Shown here: positions 1 to 11,924 of the stretch, piece by piece
Layout: each line of letters opens with the position of its first letter
How positions within the stretch are numbered: position 1 is the first letter of the stretch
DNA from: Omphiscola glabra
Taxonomy: Eukaryota; Mollusca; Gastropoda; Lymnaeidae
Reading direction: 5' to 3'
Assembly: GCA_964017045.1 (NCBI GenBank)
Contig: OZ024810.1
Coordinates: forward strand, 1,584,111 to 1,648,110
DNA: 64,000 bases
Notes under the pieces: generated by a model
What the model was told of the DNA's origin: nothing
Seen by the model: the letters and a program-made list of their open reading frames with translations, nothing else
Databases searched by the model: none
Made by a program: the position numbers and the translations under genes

Positions 1-2097
1 TAATTTTAACGTTTAATTTTAAAATAGTGTCTAATTTTATTACAAAATTTGAGTCTGATATAATAAGGCGTGGATAATAATCGGACAAAAATGTGATGGT
101 TTGCTTCAGTACTTCTTTCAGGCATACCTCCGGGGGGGGCACTGCCCCCCCGGAGCAAGTCAAGTGCCCCCCCGGGGGGAAATGTGTAAGAAAAAATAAT
201 AATAAAAAAAAAAACTACTCTAAATTTAATTGTTATAAAAAATTTTAAAGTTATTGAAATGTGTGCCTTTAATCGATTACAATTATTGGAACAAATAAAA
301 TATCGCTTTCATCGATATATATTGATGATCCATAGCGTTCAGGTTAATCTTGTTACAGGCTCGCAGAAATCGATTATAAATATGGTATTGTTTTGAAAAT
401 TGGCCGCTCCTGATCATAAGATAACTATTAATTTTTCTGATTTGCAGATATCGGTATCTTTTATTTAATTAAATTTTGCAGCTGCAAAAGTTAAAAGACT
501 TTTTAATAACCCTGTATTAAACTACCTTTTCATCGATATAAATGTCTGTAAATTAAATATACCGGTAGTTCTTGCTAAGAAATAAACATGTGCAATCTGT
601 TTTCAAAGGATATTTTAAAATTGTATCATGCTTTAAAAAATCATTTTTAGCAAACATTTTAATGTAGTAGATTCCATAGATGTATGCTGACATAGATAAA
701 ATGAACATTTAAAAATAATAATAATAATAATTTTAAAACAAAAAATTAGGAATTTACCGGTTACATACAAATAGTGGACATTTCATCATAATTATTAAAT
801 CGAGTGTTTCTAATTTTTTAACACAGTTTCGGGAACAGAGTAAAAGGATTTAAAAAATAGTCTTTATTTATTAAATCCCCAATGACTTTTCTCTGTTAAT
901 ATAATAATAAGAAAAAATCTTCACCAGCTGTTTGAACTATTTAAAAAAAAAAATTTTAAGATGATAATCCAGTAGAAAGAATATAATATATATTTAAACA
1001 ACGAATAAAACAAATCGAGTATTTCGATTATCTTGTAAATGCCATTTTTGGTAGTAGTTAAAAAAAAAAAATATGGAATTGGTAAAAAAATAGTTTTCAA
1101 GTATAATATCGAAGAGGCAAGTTGTAATGATCTGAAGCAAATTATAGTAGTCTAAATTTCTTAATTAACATTTCAATCAACTGAATATTGAGATTGAGAA
1201 TTGAAACATTAATTTTATACGGAAAAAAATCACACATTAATAAATATATGAGTCTTTTATAAACAATTCTTGACTTCTGAACAATTATGTCGGTTACATA
1301 TGATTTTTAAATAAATACCAATTTTGAAAACCCATAAAGATATAGTCTTTAGCCCTTTGTACGGAAAAATCTTTTTTTCTTTTTGACTTTGGTGAAACTT
1401 GGAAATATTTTGAAATAAACGTATGTTTTTGGTTTTTCTTTTTCGTTCAAAATGTAAAACTATTTTAGCATTTCTTTTTTGTGATGGATACCTTTTTGGA
1501 AGGAATTATTTTTTCTTAATTTTAAAAATATTTTGTTGTAAATTCATTATTTTTATGGAGTTGATCCCAAAAATATTTTTAAATAATAACTTTTAAAATA
1601 CATTACTTTTCAATTTTAAAAAAAATGTTTGCATACCACACTTAGTCAAGCAGAGACGTCGCTTGACTTTTTATGGCACCCGTGCTACTTTTCGGTTTTT
1701 TCCTTCCTTACCTAGCAGTAAAAGTGGATAATTTAATGTAATTACAGCCCAACTTTAAGCCCCTAAAATATACGAGGCCCCATGCAGCTATGTGGGTTGC
1801 AGACCTCACACGATGGCTCTTAGGTCAAATGACACCTAAAATCTTAACTAGCATCTCTCCCGTTGCTCTACATTTAAGTGTTTAATGATGCGAAACTAAA
1901 TTTAACTACGGTATGTAAAAAAAAAATGCATTCTTGCATTTTGAATTTATCAAAAAATTTCCGGGGCCTATAAAGTTTTAAGGGGCGAGTCTAAGCTAAG
2001 GAGTATATCTCGATAGAAAACATACCCCAAATGCTCCCAGTTGGAGTGAATTTATTTAATATTGTGCTGGTGGAAGAGTTAGTGATGTCCTGTTATT
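1..2097. other. AT-rich intergenic sequence, no gene seen
   Basis: All six frames are broken by frequent stops and the sequence is full of poly-A and poly-T runs. I see no exon-like segment with both splice sites and no RNA gene. The only structured piece is the G/C-run element near 129-179, listed separately. Near 1640-2000 the composition becomes more mixed, which may be decayed repeat, but I could not assign it. Confidence 0.6.
129..179. repeat. G-run/C-run inverted repeat fragment
   Basis: Runs of G and C alternate around the short core GGCACTGCCCCCCC and a second GTGCCCCCCC, so the segment can fold on itself. A related copy with the same two cores, GGCACTGCCCCCCC and AGTGCCCCCTCGGGGG, lies at about 4062-4108. 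This looks like the end of a dispersed short element. The family was not identified. Confidence 0.5.
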
Positions 2098-2109
2098 ATC
2101 GTTATTTCT

Positions 2110-3300
2110 AGCGCTTCCCACCCAAATATCTGAAATGTTTACATCAGTGGCGCTTCATCCCATTTTGGGCCCTAGCCTGCTCCACCCCATTCTTCCATTG
2201 GGATCGATCCATCGCTTTACAACTCCATGTGCGAACTCTAACCTTTGTAAGCCCTTCTCTACATCGTCAATCCATCTCAGTCTTGGTCGACCGGTGAGCC
2301 GTCTGCCCCTAGGTTTCTGCCTGTAGATCGTTTTTGTTGCTCCAGAATCCGGCATCCTTTCAATGTGTCCTGCCTAGGGCAGTCTGCCTTTTTTTATATT
2401 GTTGTGACTATGGATGGGTATTTGTACAATTGATATAGCTCTTGGTTTGTACGGATTCCCAAAACAAAATTGTCTATCATCGGGTCATATATTCAACAGG
2501 TTCTCTGCTTTTCTGGTAGGAACCAAGTCTCACTACCGGTCTTGTGATAGTGGTGTATACTGCCTTCTTTGTTCCCTTAGCGAGATTTTTGCTTTGAAGT
2601 AGCTTTTGTAAATTGAAATAAGAACGGTTGCATGCTGTTATTCTTTCTTGCACCTCCGATTGTATTTCCTCTTGCTTATTTATAGTCACCCCTAGATATT
2701 TGAAAGAAGCTACCCTCTCAAAGGCGTAGATATTCATATTGATGAAGTCATCAGTGCGTATTTCCTAACATTATCATAAATATTGCCTTCGCTTTATTTA
2801 CATCAAGACCAGCTTTGACAGTCACATCTTCAAGTTCCCTGAAAGTTTTAATTATATTATCAATGCTGTTTCTACCAAGTAGCGCTATATCGTCTGTGTA
2901 GGCCAGGTATTGCAGTGGCTGGCTTTATAAAGTTCCTTATGGTTGTTCTGTACCACCTCTCAGGTGCTCACACGTATGTTTCTAATGCTTTTTTCTAAAG
3001 TGATGTTGAAAATGATACACGGATTTCCTTGTCTGAGGCCCAGATTGATTGGGAACTCCCTCAATTACTCCCTCTGTACTTTGATTCTACTTTTGTAGTT
3101 ATCCATCGTCATATGTATGAGTCGGGTAAGTTTGTTAAGGACTCCAAGTTCCAGCACAGCATCGTTCATGTATTTCCTGTCTATGCTATCATAACCTGAT
3201 TTGCAGTCCAGATATAGTTGGTGTATGTTGATGTATTCTTCGCATTTTTCTACGAGACATCTAACAGTAAATATATGAACGTTTGAAATGCCCCTTCACA
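2110..3300 (-). pseudogene. Non-LTR retrotransposon (LINE) relic A, reverse-transcriptase C-terminal part
   Basis: On the minus strand, broken frames read as the second half of a LINE reverse transcriptase. Near 2909-2877 there is YLAYTDDIALL, the RT active-site box with Tyr-Thr-Asp-Asp instead of the usual Tyr-Ala-Asp-Asp. A segment then reads into AFERVASFKYLGVTI (from about 2737), the conserved block after the palm. The C-terminal tail at 2355-2155 has GRRLTGRPRLRWIDDVEK, a typical end for these proteins. The frames are interrupted by stops and shifts and the 5' half is missing, so this is a dead 5'-truncated copy. It is clearly related to the relic at 35060-36670. The exact clade was not determined. 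Confidence 0.8.
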
Positions 3301-3334
3301 CAATGTCTTAAAGATACATTGAATACAGTGCATG

Positions 3335-3425
3335 ATACCCTCACTAGGTAACTCTTGTTACCAGTGAAATATCCGCATCAACACCAGGCACAGAAACATT
3401 TCAAATCCCATCTACATTCATAGGA
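3335..3425. repeat. Dispersed repeat fragment shared with about 17425-17480
   Basis: The stretch CCTCACTAGGTAACTCTTG followed by ACCAGTGAAATATC recurs with few changes at about 17425-17465. It adjoins LINE relic A and may be an upstream part of the same or another retroelement. I could not read a protein domain in it. Confidence 0.45.
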
Positions 3426-3699
3426 GCCATAATTATCAATAAATTGATCGTGGGCCCTTAATAGACAGAAAAAGAAGAAGAAATTTAGTTTGTGTCTGGC
3501 ACTGGTCGCCATAATGCCTCCCCCGACGCTTGAAAAATTATTTCCCCCGATCAAATGAAAGTCTTATCAAAACATTTGAATCATGTATATTCCAAAATGC
3601 ACCTTTTGATTGTTAAACAATCACACATTTTCTGCTGCCCTACTTCCCGATAAAAATTATTTGCCATGACAGCCAAATTTGGTGCTGATATATACTGCC

Positions 3700-4050
3700 C
3701 AGCGGCGTGCCTAGTGTTAGCGCCACCCTAGGTGGGTTAACTTTTTTGCTACGCTACCTTTCTCGATAGAAACTCTGCAGATGTCCGTAAAATCCCGCCG
3801 CTCTATCTAAAGAAAAAATGACACCTGGGAAGACCAAATGTTCACCCCCCCCCCCCCACACTGCTACGTCACTGACGTGAGTCTTTGATGACAGGGGACA
3901 AGATTCATTTTTACACCTCCCCTCCCCCCCCCCCTTTCTAAACTCTGAAACCTATTATTTTCCTCCATTAACACTATGCCCATTAGATGCCCCCGCTAGT
4001 CTGGCGCCCGGGACATATGTCCCATCTGCCACCCCTTAGCTACGCCTCTG
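3700..4050. mobile_element. Short TIR element (MITE-like), about 350 bp
   Basis: The left end CAGCGGCGTGCCTAG and the right end, read in reverse complement as CAGAGGCGTAGCTAAG, form imperfect terminal inverted repeats of about 15 bp. The interior is non-coding with long C-runs (3845-3857 and 3918-3935). It also contains GCTACGTCACTGACGTG, which looks like another element end, so the unit may be composite. I see no clear target duplication (ATACTGCC on the left, GCCACTGA on the right). CAG-starting ends of this kind are usual for non-autonomous hAT-like elements. That assignment is an inference. Confidence 0.5.
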
Positions 4051-4061
4051 GCCACTGAAAA

Positions 4062-4108
4062 ACTGGCACTGCCCCCCCGAACGTCAAAAGTGCCCCCTCG
4101 GGGGAAAA
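4062..4108. repeat. G/C-run fragment, related to 129-179
   Basis: It carries the same two cores, GGCACTGCCCCCCC and GTGCCCCC-TCGGGGG, in the same order and spacing as near 129-179. It abuts the right end of the MITE-like element at 3700-4050. Confidence 0.5.
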
Positions 4109-4129
4109 TTTCTGAAAGAAACACTGGTT

Positions 4130-5110
4130 TGCGTTCAATCCAGTATCTCCAAACCTGTTTAAGACTACTTTAAAAAGGAATATAATACACATAAGAACAA
4201 TTTAACAATATGAAAAAAATTCTTATTCACATTTAGCTTTAAATCAGGCATTTAAATTGCGGTTGTAAAGTTGTCACTCATGAGTTTTTATTTTACTCCC
4301 ACATACATTTGTCGTATGAATAGACTATTAATGTTAATTGAAATAACTTCCAGTGCCATAAAAAATAAAGGTTAGTTTGCGTACAATCTTTTTGAATGGT
4401 GCTAAGTCCAGAATTAATTACTTAAAAATGCAAATAACAGACCTTTCTGACTAATAGTAGTAGTATTAAACAAGAGACTATTTAGTCGAAGTCTGTTTAT
4501 TTATCTTTTTTCAGAAACGAAGTATGACTTTTGTCTTTTGATTCACTGATTGATTGACACCTGCCGGGATGTGTATCCGGGTTATTCACGCATTTCCCAT
4601 GCCTATGTTGACGTTTCAGATTGCATCCTACACCAGTCCATAATCAAAATGGAAGGAAGAGTATGACCGTATAACCTTTTTGAGCTCATTGATTTACTCA
4701 AGTCTAGCTACAATCATGGCTGAATTTAATAAAGAACTGAAGGGTAAATAAATCATTTTAAACCAAAATTTATTGAAACTTTAGAAATGTTACGAATTGA
4801 TTTTCAAAGCAATGTGTAGTGTATGTGATGAACACAGAACAGAAACCACAATTTTCAAAAATATTTCAATTTAAGATGCATAGGCCTAGATATCATTAGC
4901 CTAGGGGCTATTCATAACTGATTTATGCTGTTTAGGAACACCTGCCCCCCCTCCCATTTTCACAAATATGTCGCACAATTTAAACACCCTCTCACTCTAA
5001 TTGGATATGTTGAAGTGCCAGACCAACACATGAATCACATTATTATCATTACAATTACATGACTGCATAGAGAGATATATTATAGGGCATGCTCACATAT
5101 TTTATGAATG
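4130..5110. other. Unassigned AT-rich sequence
   Basis: I see no reading frame with coding character, no tandem repeat and no element end. Short, more GC-rich words near 4555-4640 could not be assigned. Confidence 0.5.
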
Positions 5111-5114
5111 GTCA

Positions 5115-5607
5115 ATGGCAGCATCGCTTCCCCAACCATTGAAAAAATGCCTGTATGTGGATGCAGCAATGTACCCTACCAGAACCAGAGACAGATTGCT
5201 GATTGGCGGCTTATGCAAGCATAAACCATATCAGCTACGGGTTAAATCAACGAACACTCTCCTCTCCGTTTGGGTTCATGAAGAAAATGTTTCTATCCAA
5301 ATGACTTTTCCATACACAGAATGTTGAAAATACAAGTAAAATTAGTAACAAAGGATTTGACAGTATGGCACAAGCCACGAATTTGTTAATAACCAGCGCT
5401 AAAGTGGTGAATTACATCATACATGGATCAAATGACGATAGAGTGAATTTAAAGAAAAAGAAATTATTCACATTAAAACACTACTTAAAAAATTATGGGT
5501 CTGTTTTAAATGTCCGTGCCGTAATTAACTTTCTGGAATCAAGTTTAGAAAAAACAAACACGTTTTTGGAACCAACCCAAAAGGAACCTCCTGCCCTAGA
5601 TGTGTGA
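5115..5607 (+). other. Two small open frames of unknown status (5115-5327, 5365-5607)
   Basis: Two ATG-started frames of 70 and 80 codons lie end to end on the plus strand, separated by 37 bases. The second has a lysine-rich stretch (VNLKKKKLF) and ends in KEPPALDV. Neither resembles a family I recognise and neither has a convincing splice site at its ends. They may be pieces of an unrecognised exon or an old element, or chance frames. Two adjacent frames with less biased composition than their surroundings are the only reason to list them. Confidence 0.15.
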
Positions 5608-6555
5608 TGTCATTTATGGGTGGCCCTTCAATATTGTAAGTTAAATCAGTGATGATAATAATGTGCTGATTTTGGAATAAACTGAAGTGCATTTTTCAAG
5701 GTTTGGGCTTGGGGAAAAAGAATTATTTTGGATGAAGAAGACTTAGACTTTAAAAGTGAAGAAAATTTAACAGCTGAAACCCTACTTTGCAGATATAACT
5801 GTATATATTTAATACACAGGTTTTAATCATCAAGTAGAAGCGGCTCCGCCAGAACTAATATCGTCGGCTCTTGCAGTCCACAGGGATTTGTCCCAGTAGC
5901 CAGAGTGGCCCAGTCCACCCTTACCTGTGTCCGATACTTTACTAATAATAACACTACCTATGATTGTTTGTTGTCGACAACTCCAAAAAGATAATTTCGC
6001 CATTGTTTTATCATTGACCTTATAAAATCTAGTTGAAGGATGTAATTTACCTACAGCCTACCTAGTCTTTGTATACTTAGTATAATATATGCAGTCAGAT
6101 GAAAGTGTTCCAATCAAAGGGAATGAACTGCATGTTTCACTAATCTACTATTGCCATTCCAGCTAGAATCCCTTAAGAATAAATCTCAATGATAAAACCC
6201 ATGTTGGGCTTTCATCACTAAAGCTTTTTATTTATGCAAATAATTATTTCATTTAATGTAAAACACTTACTCTGTCTAGGTGCTTTAAATAATTAATTGT
6301 TAAAAAGCATTTCAAGTTTTACCTAAAATCTTCATGTAAATATTTGTTTAGAATCTTGACCACGTATTGATTTTTTAAATAGAAAAACAATGCTATTTGA
6401 TCAATCCTTAATGTGTCAAAGTTTGACCAAGTCTCGTTGTGTTAAATAAGGGTATTGATAAGGGTCTTTGAAATCAAATAAATTGCAATGCATTTTTGCC
6501 TGTATTAGATTTTTAAAGAAAAAGCTCTAACTAAAAGTTTTAATGAAAAGCTAAA
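5608..6555. other. Unassigned sequence with a GC-richer patch
   Basis: Mostly AT-rich. At about 5840-5935 there is a GC-richer patch starting GAAGCGGCTCCGCC, out of keeping with its surroundings. It is probably a fragment of a dispersed repeat. No frame or structure could be assigned. Confidence 0.4.
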
Positions 6556-7112
6556 ACCTTACTGAACTGACTCAACTACCTTACTGAACTGACTCAACTA
6601 CCTTACTGAACTGACTTAACTACCTTACTGAACTGACTCAACTACCTTACTGAACTGACTCAACTACCTTACTGAACTGACTCAACTACCTTACTGAACT
6701 GACTCAACTACCTTACTGAACTGACTTAACTACCTTACTGAACTGACTCAACTACCTTACTGAACTGACTCAACTACCTTACTGAACTGACTCAACTACC
6801 TTACTGAACTGACTCAACTACCTTACTGAACTGACTCAACTACCTTACTGAACTGACTCAACTACCTTACTGAACTGACTCAACTACCTTACTGAACTGA
6901 CTCAACTACCTTACTGAACTGACTCAACTACCTTACTGAACTGACTCAACTACCTTACTGAACTGACTCAACTACCTTACTGAACTGACTCAACTACCTT
7001 ACTGAACTGACTCAACTACCTTACTGAACTGACTCAACTACCTTTACTGAACTGACTCAACTACCTTTACTGAACTGACTTAACTACCCTACTGAACTGA
7101 CTTAACTACTTT
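6556..7112. repeat. Minisatellite, 22-bp unit, about 25 copies
   Basis: The unit is CCTTACTGAACTGACTCAAC plus TA. Copies are almost identical. The differences are a C-to-T change (GACTTAAC) in a few units and an extra T in the last copies. The low divergence indicates recent expansion. Confidence 0.95.
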
Positions 7113-7265
7113 GAGCTCAATAAATTGTTAAGAAATCAATCTAAAAAATTACAACTACATTCATGGAGCACACACACCATTGGAATAAACTTTAAAAAAA
7201 TTATAATTGTTGAGAAAATATGGACACCTCAGGAATCAACATGTTTTTTTTTGTTATTTTTATAG

Positions 7266-7347
7266 CTTCAAAATATTTAGTTAATAATATGTCCTAAAAT
7301 TATCTCAATTCAAAGTCTGCTCAAAACCAACAGCAACAAAGAACCAA
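7266..7347 (+). other. Possible non-coding exon
   Basis: A 3' splice-like end (T-rich tract then TTATTTTTATAG) is followed 82 bases later by a strong 5' splice-like GTAAGT. All frames contain stops, so it could only be an untranslated or non-coding RNA exon. It would be compatible with the similar candidates at 9064-9581 and 13319-13438 on the same strand. Evidence is splice-site resemblance only. Confidence 0.15.
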
Positions 7348-7547
7348 GTAAGTTTGAGAAATAGTAAAAAAAATACCCACCTAATAATTATATGCAGACC
7401 TTTATTAATAAATGAGCAACTGACTTGCCATAAGTGCAATCATTTTTAAACACTTCAGGGTGCAGCAGGACACAGTGTGGGAGCATCTGTCCTAGTCAAT
7501 TACATGCTAGAATAAACACATTTCTTTAATTTTTTTCAAAATATTTA

Positions 7548-7817
7548 GCATCCTTAGCCTAAGCCCCACTACAATAAATATGATAATATTGATCCTTTTA
7601 GCATCCTTAGCATAAGCTCCACTACAATAAATATGATAATATTGATCCTTTTAGCATCCTTAGCCTAAGCCCCACTACAATAAATATGATAACATTGATC
7701 CTTTGAATGCACTTTATCCAAAGACGAATCCCGCTAGTGGATGTAATAAATATGATAACATTGATCCTTTGAATGCACTTTATCCAAAGATGAATCCCGC
7801 TAGTGGATGTAATAAAT
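7548..7817. repeat. Two short nested arrays, about 53-bp (x3) and about 68-bp (x2) units
   Basis: Three copies of a unit starting AGCATCCTTAGCCTAAGCCC and ending in TATTGATCCTTTT are followed by two copies of a longer unit (GAATGCACTTTATCCAAAGA ... AATCCCGCTAGTGG). The longer unit shares the AATAAATATGATAA-ATTGATCC part. The second array therefore arose by local duplication that took in part of the first. Confidence 0.85.
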
Positions 7818-7828
7818 ATCAGAAAAGC

Positions 7829-8309
7829 TAGTTTCTTTGATTTGGTTGAGGGATGATGACACTATAGTTTCTTTGATTTGGTTGAGGGGTTGATGACACT
7901 ATAGTTTCTTTGATTTGGTTGGGGGGATGATGACACTATAGTTTCTTTGATTTGGTTGGGGGATGATGACACTATAGTTTCTTTGATTTGGTTGAGGGGT
8001 TGATGACACTATAGTTTCTTTGATTTGGTTGAGGGGATGATGACACTATAGTTTCTTTGATTTGGTTGGGGGATGATGACACTATAGTTTCTTTGATTTG
8101 GTTGAGGGGATGATGACACTATAGTTTCTTTGATTTGGTTGAGGGGATGATGACACTATAGTTTCTTTGATTTGGTTGAGGGGATGATGACACTATAGTT
8201 TCTTTGATTTGGTTGAAGGGATGATGACACTATAGTTTCTTTGGTTTGGTTGGGGGATGATGACACTATAGTTTCTTTGATTTGGTTGGGGTGATGATGA
8301 CACATATAG
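7829..8309. repeat. Minisatellite, about 37-bp unit, 13 copies
   Basis: The unit begins AGTTTCTTTGATTTGGTTG, continues with a variable G-run (GGGGGATG or AGGGGATG) and ends ATGACACTAT. Copy length varies by one or two bases in the G-run, as expected for slippage. Confidence 0.93.
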
Positions 8310-9063
8310 TCTTGCACATTTGGTCCCAGTTACATCCCTTTATTAAAAATTGATATTCTATTTTAAATGTCCTTCGAACATATTGAGAGTATTATATTTT
8401 TTCTTTAAAAAAAACACAAGAGAAAAGGGCCTTTTAGATTGATTGTTGATTAATCGGTGGCTAGAGCAGAGCCGAAACTAACCAAAGTTCATGCAGCTTA
8501 GCTCAGTCAAAAAGTCTGCTCCTGTCTAACATAATTCTTTTTATAATCATAGAAGTAGTAATCAAGAGTTATAACTTGCATTTTAGAAATAAATTACTAT
8601 GGATCTGTGACAAATAATTTTATTAAAATTTTTTTGAGATCCTCTACTCTAATATAGTTTGAGTTAAATTCTTACATTGAGCTTGACTTGACCATTTTGA
8701 AGGATTTCTTTTGTTCATTTAACACCAACCTCACTAAATCCTAGAGAGCTTGAAATGCACTCATTAATTCCAATAGTGGGTGGACTTTTACTATTTTATA
8801 GATGAAATAAACCAAGCTATTCAACTTTTCCTTAGAGAACCAAGAATCTTTTGTCTCAGCATGTAAACATGAATGTAGTGAAATGGATGTTTACACCAGG
8901 TACACAATTTATAAGCTGATGTAAAATACATTTTACTTGTTGTGATGGTAACTTTCAGGTTACAATTGTTCATAGGATATTGTCTTCATGTTAATGCAAG
9001 ATTGTACCCTAATAGAATAGACTTTCTTTCTTTCTACTAATTCATATGTTATTTTGCTTCCAG
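8310..9063. other. Unassigned AT-rich sequence
   Basis: No gene or repeat was seen. The region lies between two minisatellites. Confidence 0.5.
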
Positions 9064-9091
9064 GTTGAAGTTGTTGTTTTCACTGAGATCA

Positions 9092-9525
9092 CTTGAAGGC
9101 CCCCATCACTTAAAGACTTCCACAGCTGCTCTTATAATGAATGTACTGGAAGGCCCCCCATAATTGAAAGACTTCCACAGCTGCTCTTATAATGAATGTA
9201 CTGGAAGGCCCCCCATCACTGAAAGACTTCCACAGCTGCTCTTATAATGAATGTACTTGAAGGCCCCCCATCATTGAAAGACTTCCACAGCTGCTCTTAT
9301 AATGAATGTACTTGAAGGCCCCCCATCACTGAAAGACTTCCACAGCTGCTCTTATAATGAATGTACTTGAAGGCCCCCCATCATTGAAAGACTTCCACAG
9401 CTGCTCTTATAATGAATGTACTTGAAGGCCCTCATCACTGAAAGACTTCCACAGCTGCTCTTATAATGAATGTACTTGAAGACCCCCCATCATTGAAAGA
9501 CTTCCACAGCTGCTCTTATGATGAA
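9092..9525. repeat. Minisatellite, about 54-bp unit, 8 copies
   Basis: The unit runs from GAAGGCCCCCCATCACTGAA through GACTTCCACAGCTGCTCTTA to TAATGAATGTACTT. Copies differ at a C/T (CACTG or CATTG) and at G/T (CTGGAAG or CTTGAAG). The array lies inside a segment bounded by splice-like sites (9064 and 9581), so it could be within an untranslated exon. This is weak evidence. Confidence 0.92.
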
Positions 9526-9736
9526 CATGCAGGAGGAATCCTGACATGTCAGGACAATGACCAGTCAACATTTTACTTCAGGTAAAAACATTTTCATCCC
9601 ATTTACTTTTCATGAACTGTGCCACATATGTTGTTTTTTTTAAAAACATTTGAACTTAATGCTTGATTTATCACTGAGGAATAATCTTGAGGTAGTTAAC
9701 CATTATTGGGATCTAGGACATTTATAATACAATAAA

Positions 9737-9870
9737 CCCAGTCGATGAGTGAAACAAAGTATGGGAAAACCTGAAAAGTTTGTAACCCGCTCATTTTGTC
9801 CCTATATCAATGAGTGAAACAAAGTATAGGGACACCTGAAAAGAGGCTGCAACAAAACAATGCATCTTTT
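9737..9870. repeat. Two imperfect direct copies of a dispersed repeat
   Basis: GATGAGTGAAACAAAGTATG at about 9744 and AATGAGTGAAACAAAGTATA at about 9810 are each followed by a CACCTGAAAAG-like or AACCTGAAAAG-like end. The same core in reverse complement, with GCAACAAAATAA after it, occurs at about 20200-20285 next to CCTGAAGAAGGCGTCTTGCC. This is a dispersed family of unknown type. Confidence 0.45.
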
Positions 9871-10618
9871 TTCAGGATTTCCCATACTACATGTCGCTCT
9901 TTTCCTATTACCTAACCTGATTGCAGTCTCTCCCCCTTTTTCCTACATTTTGCTTGTCTCTATTTCTCTCTTATATTTCATTTGACCTGACAAAAGTTCC
10001 AAAGATGCCTGAGTTTGTCCATCTAATTTCTTGTAATCCATCAATAGATATTTTACACTTTGTTAGTTTCTTTTGATTGGCCAAGGATTGTGCTTAGTAT
10101 GTTTAGAATCGCAGTCCTAAAATCATGTCCATATTCAGACTTAGCTTGATTGCCATGTGGTTAGCCTTTAGCCATCTGAGAGGCTGCCCCTCCTAAAGGC
10201 GGAGTTAAAAAATGAAAGGTCTTTTTCAACTCCCTGCCCCTTGAAATGTTAATTCATGATTATCTCTGAGTAAATAAATCTCCCATAATCTTCAAAATGC
10301 ATTATGTGGGGTGCATGTTACACGTGAGATGTACACATCATGTGGTGTGTACACATTATGTGAGGTGTACACATCATGGGGAGTGTATTCGAAAACAAGG
10401 CCATAAACCGGGCAGTCACTCATTTTGCTGCCAGCGAAGTAACGAAATATTTTTATTATTTTCTTTCCCCCCTGTTCTAAATTCTTTCGGCCCACCTTAC
10501 ATTTTGAGTTGTGCAGGCCATAAACCGAAGAAAAGGTTTTGAATTCACTATAATTAGGCCCCTCTGTAAATAGGCATTTCAAAACCAAATGCAAAATAAT
10601 TAATCGTTATTTGGTTAA
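9871..10618. other. Unassigned sequence with a short degenerate GTACACATCATG array
   Basis: Around 10297-10386 a degenerate unit of about 20 bp, centred on TGTACACATCATGTGG-like words, repeats four times and opens frames on both strands by chance. The rest is AT-rich and unassigned. Confidence 0.55.
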
Positions 10619-10890
10619 TCAGTCCAGCTCAGCTTGCAATATTCATCAGTCCAGCTCAGCTTGCAATATTCATCAGTGCAGCTCAGCTCGCAATATTCAT
10701 CAGTCCAGCTCAGCTCGCAATATTCATCAGTCCAGCTCAGCTTGCAATATTCATCAGTGCAGCTCAGCTTGCAATATTCATCAGTCCAGCTCAGCTTGCA
10801 ATATTCATCAGTCCAGCTCAGCTTGCAATATTCATCAGTGCAGCTCAGCTTGCAATATTCATCAGTCCAGCTCAGCTTGCAATATTCATC
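10619..10890. repeat. Minisatellite, 27-bp unit, 10 copies
   Basis: The unit is CAGTCCAGCTCAGCTTGCAA plus TATTCAT. Variants are CAGTGCAGC and CAGCTCGCAA. Because 27 is a multiple of three, the array stays open in two plus-strand frames. The resulting peptide repeats carry no sign of being a gene. Confidence 0.95.
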
Positions 10891-11924
10891 AACACTGATT
10901 AAATTTAGCTTTGCTGAAAATTTTCTTCAATTTGAAGTATTTAATTAGGGACGTGAAAAAATTGTGCGGCTGTGTAAGTAGGGGGCTATTAACCCGTCAA
11001 TGATTTTATTAATTTTTTTAAAAATTAAAACCTTTGGGGGAGGGGGATTCAATACTTTGATTTTTTCCCATTGCACCACAAGATACTCCTCAGAACAAAG
11101 AAATGAATTTGATAAATAATTAACCTTATTAGGTGCATGCATATATATTGGGGACATGTAATATTAGATTGGACACTTTTTCATGGTTACTATTTTACTG
11201 AGACCTAAGCAAGGGACACTTTTCAGACATAATTATGTCAACGAAATATATGTCACATGCATGTTGAACATAGGATGGACTAAATATTCCTGTAATACTT
11301 CTACTTCCGAGTACAGAGTAACATTAGGATGATAATTCCTTCAAAACGTGATATTTTTTTTATTTTCAGGGTGAATATTATATAATTATATACTTTCTGC
11401 CACCCGCGCTTGCAACATCTAATAAATTACTGACAACTCCCCCCCCCCCCCCCCTCAGTGTGAACATACTATTTGGAATTTGGATTGCCTCGGATTGACT
11501 AAAATTGTCACTAAGGCAACGACGCTTATATTACTGTTGCCATGTCTAGTGAGTTTATTATGAAAATGCAAAGCTACAATATGACCTCACCACTGTCATT
11601 ATGAAAATGCAAAGCTACAATATGACCTCACCACCGTCATGAAAATTGGGCTGTTAATTGTATACACTTAAATATAAATACCACGCCGCCCCCCCAACAC
11701 CCCCCGCCCCACACACACAAAATCTCCTATATCAACACCACTCTATTCCCCTCTCAGGGCAAAGGTCATATAATCATAGATGGTCCCCAACCAATCGTTA
11801 TTTCGCAATACATTATTTTTTTTTACCATTGGAAAAACTTACCTGAATGGATTTTAATTGGTAAAAACTAGTACCCCTCAAAGAAAAGTTTAGCTTCATT
11901 TGAATAAGTTTGAGAACCACTGTG
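10891..11924. other. Unassigned sequence with a poly-C tract and a 41-bp duplication
   Basis: A run of about 17 C lies near 11440-11456. Two direct copies of a unit containing ATGAAAATGCAAAGCTACAA and TATGACCTCACCAC occupy about 11558-11640. No coding evidence was seen. Confidence 0.6.

Noticed and set aside
2135..2602. Small plus-strand frames near 2.1-2.6 kb
   Set aside because: They are the reverse strand of LINE relic A, which gives recognisable protein on the minus strand.
11440..11456. Poly-C tracts (also 3845, 57779 and G-run 58116) as functional elements
   Set aside because: Homopolymers are scattered in unrelated contexts and are common in this genome. No associated structure was found.
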